A DNA stretch of 64,000 nucleotides from the NCBI GenBank assembly GCA_014621405.1, contig JAANBC010000016.1:62001-126000 (forward strand), read 5' to 3'. A program made the position numbers and the translations under genes. Shown piece after piece: positions 59,308-64,000 of this stretch. The stretch is from Stylonectria norvegica (taxonomy: Eukaryota; Ascomycota; Sordariomycetes; Hypocreales; Nectriaceae). Every line of letters starts with the position of its first letter. The stretch's first letter is position 1. The notes beneath the pieces are model-generated. The model saw nothing but the letters and a program-made list of their open reading frames with translations. It was not told the origin of the DNA and ran no database searches.

Positions 59308-61100
59308 CTAAGCTGGCGCGCCAACACTCAAAATATCCGTTCCCTGTTGCAGTTGGCTCTTCGAGAGCATATTGCCCTGACGCATCAACTGCGCACTCTG
59401 GGACATGGCGGGATCCTTGCCCATGCTTGCCATCGCCACGACAGTCTCACCCTTGCAATAGTAGGCGACGAACTCGTTCTTTGCCGGCTCACCCTGCAAG
59501 ACGAGGTCGTCCCAGCCGTTGACCGTGTTGCCGCAGTACCGCAGCTGAGATGCGAGGGCGGACCAAAACACCGGGATGAAGTGCTTTACGCGAACTGAAG
59601 GGTTCACGATATGTTTCGCAACAGCGCGTCCCGCGTTCTGAGCAACGTTCCAGTGCTCGATACGCGTGGGGCTACCGTCTCCTCCAGGGCCATGGTACGG
59701 GGTAGTGGCTATGTCGCCGATGGCGTAGACGTCTTCGACGCCCTCGACGAGATAGTGCTTGTCCGTCTTGATAGAGCCGTCCTTCTCGAGGTTAACGGCC
59801 TTATTGTCTTTCAGATACTCAGTCGCGGGAGAAACTCCAACGCCCAAAATGACCAAGTCTGCAGGCAATTTCGTGCCATCCTTGAGGGAGACAGAGCCCA
59901 CCTTGGCAGGGTCTGACTTGGAGGGCTCGGCCTTTTCAACGCCGGCGTTCATGTAAAAGCGAACTCCTGTGCTCTCCAGTGACTTCTGAAGGCCAGCTCC
60001 TACTTCTTCGCCGAGGACTCGCTCAAGAGGAACCTTCTCCATGCCTATAACCGTGACCGTATTGTCGCTTGCGGTAGCCTTGGCCGCCTCCATACCAATG
60101 AACGAGGAACCGATGACGACAATATTTTTGCCCTTGTCTCCGATTGCCCCGACAATCTTCTTCGTGTCATGTACGTTTCGAAGGGTGAAGACGTTTTCAA
60201 GGTCTTTGAACCCTGGCAATGGAAGGCGCCTGGGCGTACCGCCGGTAGCAAGAACAAGCTTGGTATACGCAACGTCGTCGCCCGATTTCGTGGATATCTT
60301 GCGATCGGAGAAGTTGACGCCGGTCACCTCGCCTTCGATCCATTTCACTGAGCCACTATCGTACCAGGCCTTGTCTCGCCATTCAAGCGTACTGACGTCG
60401 GTCAGGAGAGCCTTGCTCAGCTTGGTTCGGTCGATGGGGAGGTAGCCTTCGTTCGAGATAACGGTTAGAGGTCCTTTGTACCCGCTCTCACGCAGGCCCT
60501 CGACGACACCTAGGGCACCAGAGCCGCCACCGACAACGACGACGCCCTTTTCTTTGGCACCGCCGCTAGCTGCACACTTGAAGTTGGGCTGTCTCCGTGA
60601 ACTCTTGATATCGGCCTCTTCGCCAGTAATATAAACGGCGCCTTCGCGTTCGGATAGCTTGAATACGGGCAGAGCGTCAAGCGCTGGAGCGTCTTCGACA
60701 TCGCCAGTGGTGGTACTAAAACAGGCTATGTTCTCGTTAGCATGGCTTGTCTGTACGGTATCAGAGGATGTCTCCACGAACCTCCGTGCCACGGGCAGGT
60801 CAAACGGCCATTCGTATCCAGGACACCCTTTACCAGAGGCGCGCCGTAATGCGTGCACTTGGATCCCAGTGCTTGGTGTTGGCCTGCAGTGTTGACCAAC
60901 AAGATCTTGCCATCTTTGATGCCCTCGACTTCGACCTCCTGCTTGGCCCCAGGCTTGAGGGAGAGGGAGGTGACGCCCTTGAGTTTGTATTCTTGAGCCA
61001 TAGTTACGGTCGAAGAAAATGACCTGATTTGTAGGGATGGGATGGCAGAGTGGTATAATCTTGGGGAAATGTACCGGAATATGCTGCGAGTAGAACGCAT
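59308..61100 (-). CDS. Mitochondrial Rieske-AIF flavoprotein oxidoreductase (AIFM3-like)
   Basis: Two exons: 61100-60782 and 60725-59308, intron of 56 nt with GTTCGT donor, product 578 aa. Residues 1-33 (MRSTRSIFRYISPRLYHSAI...) form an Arg/Ser-rich mitochondrial presequence, and a second ATG (61001) follows. The Rieske [2Fe-2S] domain has CTHYG (Cys82, His84) and CPWHGACFS (Cys102, His105), the second site completed across the intron. A pyridine-nucleotide-disulfide oxidoreductase module follows, with VVVVGGGSGALG, a second Rossmann VVIGSSFIGMEAA and YAIGDIA. This is the Rieske-AIF plan of animal AIFM3/AIFL and fungal AIF-like proteins. NAD(P)H-dependent electron transfer is expected, and a role in regulated cell death is reported for the family. 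A transposon relic ends 378 nt upstream. Confidence 0.88.
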
Positions 61101-61478
61101 GGAGTAGAGGAAGAGGATATTGGGTGTCAATGGTGTGCAGCAGCTTGGTACCAAACCTCAGTAGTAGAGGAGGAGCAGGAAGAAAGAGGGAGCAAGAGGA
61201 TCGATCGTAAGGCCCGGAGAGGGCGGCCCAGCTGTCGACATCTGTCGCAGCTACACCACTTACAAGCACTATAGGCACTATGCATACCTTGCTTGGTTGC
61301 TTGGGCAAGCGGCCGCGATGTATGATGACAATATGGTGATGCTTACTGGTTGGTGGGGGTTAGAGCTGCTCACCACCCATGACGACATAGACATTAGACA
61401 CGTTCTGATATCCATGGATGGGAAGCTCCCGGCGCGCGTCTTTACATGCCATATGCGGTAACGCGGGGGATTGAAGTA
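61101..61478. other. Promoter region of the Rieske-AIF gene
   Basis: 378 nt between the start codon and the transposon relic. No TATA-like site is clear. A transposon insertion this close may alter the promoter. Confidence 0.5.
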
Positions 61479-61522
61479 GAGTATAGACCCACCTTTCCGT
61501 GCCCACCCCCCTTCTGTGCCCC
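61479..61522 (+). repeat. Left terminal inverted repeat of the transposon relic
   Basis: Begins GAGTATAGACCCACCTTTCC and continues C-rich. It matches the reverse complement of 63283-63326 at 43 of 44 positions. Confidence 0.92.
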
Positions 61523-61609
61523 ACCACACGATACAATATGAAAGTAAATAACATTAACACTCCTTCGTATCTTTGCCAAAGAATTTTATTTTGACTTGAA
61601 ATTTTCACT

Positions 61610-62750
61610 ATGAAGCCTTTAAAGGAAGAGCGTGAGGCCTATATAGCTGAAATCCTCGAAAAATTAGAAGAAAGGCAGCCAATTCGAAAGCTCTCGCGAG
61701 AGTATAGTATTCTTATATTAATAATATAAGACTGACAAAAAGGCATAAAAAACATAATAAAGGCATAAAAAAACAACTTCTAACTATCCTTAAATTAAGA
61801 GAGCCTATTAGTTAACTTTATACTAGTAGAAGAAATAGCTGGCTAAAGCCTATTATAGCATAAAATATATAAGGTAGCGCAGGAGATTGCGGACCTAGAA
61901 AATAATAATATCCCTATCAGCTACTACTAAGTATTATGCTTCCTAGACTATTACCCTAAGATTAAAATAAAGCTATTTATATCTCTTAAAGTTGCTTGTT
62001 TAAATGCGATTACTCTTAAAGTTATCTGATCTTAATATAAGTTATTAGCGCAGCAGCTAGTTAAAAAGAATATTAGCTCTAACCGGCTATATAATATAGA
62101 CTAATATAGGATAACTAAGGGGATAATTAGAGTTGGGAAAGTTATTAGAAGCTCTCTAACTCGCACCGCGATGGTTATAGAGAGTGATTATCGCGACTGG
62201 GTCTTGATTATAGAGGCTGTTAATGCTCTAGGAAGATGCCTTACGCCCTGTGTTATCTATACCGGAAATAACCTTTAAGGGCAGTGGTTTCACAAGTATT
62301 TTCCTAACTAGGTATATGACTATTCGCTAATTAAATAGGCAAATAGCCGGATCTATAATAAGTAGTTAGAATATATATTCTTAAAGGAAACTAAGCTTAA
62401 AAAGCTATTATAGTAGAGGATACTGCTTATAAATAGCTTTAAAGTATATATATCACTCTGTTTCCAGTATAGAGCTCTATTTAATTAAGTTCAGGTCATC
62501 TACTTACCCCTATATAGCTCGCACATTATATAGCCACTTAATATTAGTATTTTCAGCCTGTTAAAGACCAGGTTCTAGCAGGAGGCTAAGAAGTATGTGT
62601 CATTTATAATAAGCACTCCTATTTAAAAATAACGCTTCTTATAGAACTATAAAATAGCTTTAGATAAAGCTATAAATAAGGATAATATCTAAGGAGGTTT
62701 TCAAGGTGCAGGAATTTGGCTGGTTAATATGGAAAGACTATTAGTATAAG
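61610..62750 (+). pseudogene. Transposase pseudogene (pogo/Fot1 DDE family)
   Basis: Many in-frame stops, the first at about 61727. The DDE neighbourhood that in Fot1-like transposases reads L-x-DGH-x-SH appears here as LINSFKVY, where Asp-to-Asn, Gly-to-Ser and His-to-Tyr are all C-to-T or G-to-A changes. The end of the domain (NYKIALDKAINKDNI, then GGFQGAGIWLV) matches the family's C-terminal region. It cannot make an active protein. Confidence 0.75.
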
Positions 62751-63282
62751 TTATTATTACTAAGCAGCCTCTATAGGCGGAATCGCCCCTAGTAATACTA
62801 AAAAAGAAGAAAATAGCATATCCTGACATTCCCTACACACCAAAGAGCAAGAAGAAGCTTCTAGAGCAGCTTAGACTGCACGGAAATGCCCTCAATATTA
62901 ATAATCACAACTCTTAAGTGTTAGCCGATAAAATAGGTGACTTTATTAACCTTTATAATGCCTAAAACGCCAAATTAAAAGTGAAAAATGCATATTTAGA
63001 GCTTAAAATAGCTTTATCTAAGCATATAGGGAAGAAAGCAGTCAAATTCAATCCTTTAGCTTAATTTCCTACTTATAAGAAGATTTAAAAGGCATAGCTA
63101 AAGTCCCCTACAGAAACACTATAAAAGAAGCCTTATAAGTAATAACTACTAAAAAATATATTGTCATAAGTAGCTGGATTGACTTAGGAATTAATAATAG
63201 GTCAATTCCAGGCTTAGCTAGTAATTTATAGTATTTTTCGTGGCATAATTCCGGTCTCAAGCCATAGGGTCATCTTTATAAA

Positions 63283-63326
63283 GGGGCACGGAAGGGGGGT
63301 GGGCACGGAAAGGTGGGTCTATACTC
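63283..63326 (-). repeat. Right terminal inverted repeat of the transposon relic
   Basis: Inverted copy of the left repeat with a single C-for-T difference at the position corresponding to 61515. Confidence 0.92.
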
Positions 63327-64000
63327 TACATAGTAGACTGGCTTCCATTATCACCAAGCCTGGATAACAAACCTCCTCTCCCCTGCCCATTTAACAGCAG
63401 GTTTGCAGGAGATGGTTGCTGCATAGTGTCCGATTTTTGAACTCAACCCATCATCCAAGGCACTGGATATTTATGTTCGTTTGGTCGTTAACAGTTGACT
63501 GTTTTAGGCTGTCGGATGTCCTATTCCGATGGAGCACCATATGATAAGGACGTGCCCGTTCGCAGAGTTAATGTACTATCCACGCTCATCATTATGAAAC
63601 GATTGATTGCGGCTGAAAAACAAGTCTCTGAGGCCAAAATAATGGTTATACAAGCCAGGGAAATGGTGAGTTGAAAGGAGAGATCCGTAAATCTAACGTT
63701 TATTAGGCTCTGATCGGCCAATCGTTCAATCATTTATCTATCCCGGGCCAACCGTTGCTCCCTGAACCCTATCCCGTTAACGCCCCGGTTTAACTGGGCG
63801 AGGTGTGGCTTTAGGCGCTAATCATTGTTTCAAGACATCCCTAAGGAGAAGTTTAAAAGGAACAAAAATGCTTCTAGAGACTTGTGATAACAACTAGGTA
63901 TAAAAGTACTTTGGTTGCTTCATTAATAAGATGTTGGGATGAGAGACCTTCTCCTTCGAGAGTAGGCAATCACCTAGGGCAGTTAAAGCAAAAGATCCAA
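63327..64000. other. Right-edge region, no gene recognised
   Basis: 674 nt. A 70-codon frame on the minus strand (63521-63733) has no motif. 63690-63800 contains a GC-rich stretch with GGCCAATCG and CCCGGGCC, followed by an AT-rich stretch. It could be the edge of another repeat family, but no termini are visible. Confidence 0.4.

Larger units (their letters stand above)
61479..63326 (+). mobile_element. Fot1/pogo-type DNA transposon relic, RIP-degraded
   Basis: 1,848 nt bounded by 44-nt terminal inverted repeats (61479-61522 and 63283-63326), identical except for one C/T difference, with TA on both outer sides (61477-61478 and 63327-63328), as expected of a Tc1-mariner/pogo target-site duplication. 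The interior is extremely AT-rich and TpA-dense, unlike the GC-rich TIRs. In frame from the ATG at 61610 it starts with a helix-turn-helix-like segment (LEERQPIRKLSREYS) and stops after 39 codons. Later pieces recall the Fot1 transposase core (AVNALGRCLTPCVIY, LINSFKVYIS and PLYSSHII). Length fits Fot1 (about 1.9 kb). Non-autonomous now. Confidence 0.85.

Noticed and set aside
61154..61308. Upstream extension of the Rieske-AIF frame
   Set aside because: Open only by chance in two frames before the ATG at 61100. The presequence-like N-terminus begins at that ATG.
1..64000. CRISPR arrays, operons, bacterial-type terminators or riboswitches
   Set aside because: None expected or seen; the window has eukaryotic introns and gene architecture throughout.

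Overview
This is nuclear DNA from a filamentous ascomycete (Pezizomycotina), most likely a Sordariomycete. The evidence is short GT-AG introns of about 40-70 nt (one of 251 nt) with CTAAC/CTGAC-type branch points, typical fungal protein families (Zn2Cys6 and bZIP regulators, Fta4, DUF2306), intergenic spaces of 0.3-5.5 kb, and one transposon copy that appears to have been destroyed by C-to-T mutation of the repeat-induced point mutation (RIP) type. Gene models below were built by hand from reading frame, splice consensus and family motifs. Exon ends were placed by eye and have not been tested against transcripts.

Layout. 1-10.8 kb is a housekeeping block: the 3' end of RFT1, DBP3, a seven-span membrane protein, the spindle checkpoint gene MAD2, the deubiquitinase UBP14 and the Fe-S scaffold ISU1. 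12-23.7 kb holds a carotenoid oxygenase, an eight-exon cytochrome P450, the kinetochore gene fta4, a DUF2306 membrane protein and an intracellular GH3 glucosidase with a PA14 insert. 23.7-29.1 kb contains no gene I can support. 29.1-37.6 kb holds a bZIP regulator, a PUS9-type pseudouridine synthase, a hotdog thioesterase with a missing splice acceptor, and a Gfo/Idh/MocA dehydrogenase. 39.9-44.1 kb is a berberine-bridge-type FAD oxidase followed, on the same strand, by a Zn2Cys6 transcription factor. 47.4-55.0 kb holds a patatin-like protein whose nucleophile serine is replaced by glycine, and a caspase-like/C2H2 zinc-finger fusion. 55.5-61.1 kb holds a zinc alcohol dehydrogenase and a mitochondrial Rieske-AIF flavoprotein. 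61.5-63.3 kb is a Fot1/pogo-type DNA transposon relic with nearly perfect terminal inverted repeats.

How the genes relate. There are no operons and no secondary-metabolite backbone gene, so most neighbours are functionally independent. Three gene pairs have tail-to-tail or same-strand arrangements worth noting: RFT1/DBP3 and thioesterase/dehydrogenase converge with under 20 nt between stop codons, and the FAD oxidase and Zn2Cys6 factor are 281 nt apart. The most interesting biology is at 47-61 kb: a patatin-like protein apparently lacking its nucleophile, a caspase-fold/zinc-finger fusion with an intact His-Cys dyad, and an AIF-type flavoprotein lie within 14 kb. All three families are tied to lipid signalling or regulated cell death elsewhere, but a shared function here is only an inference.
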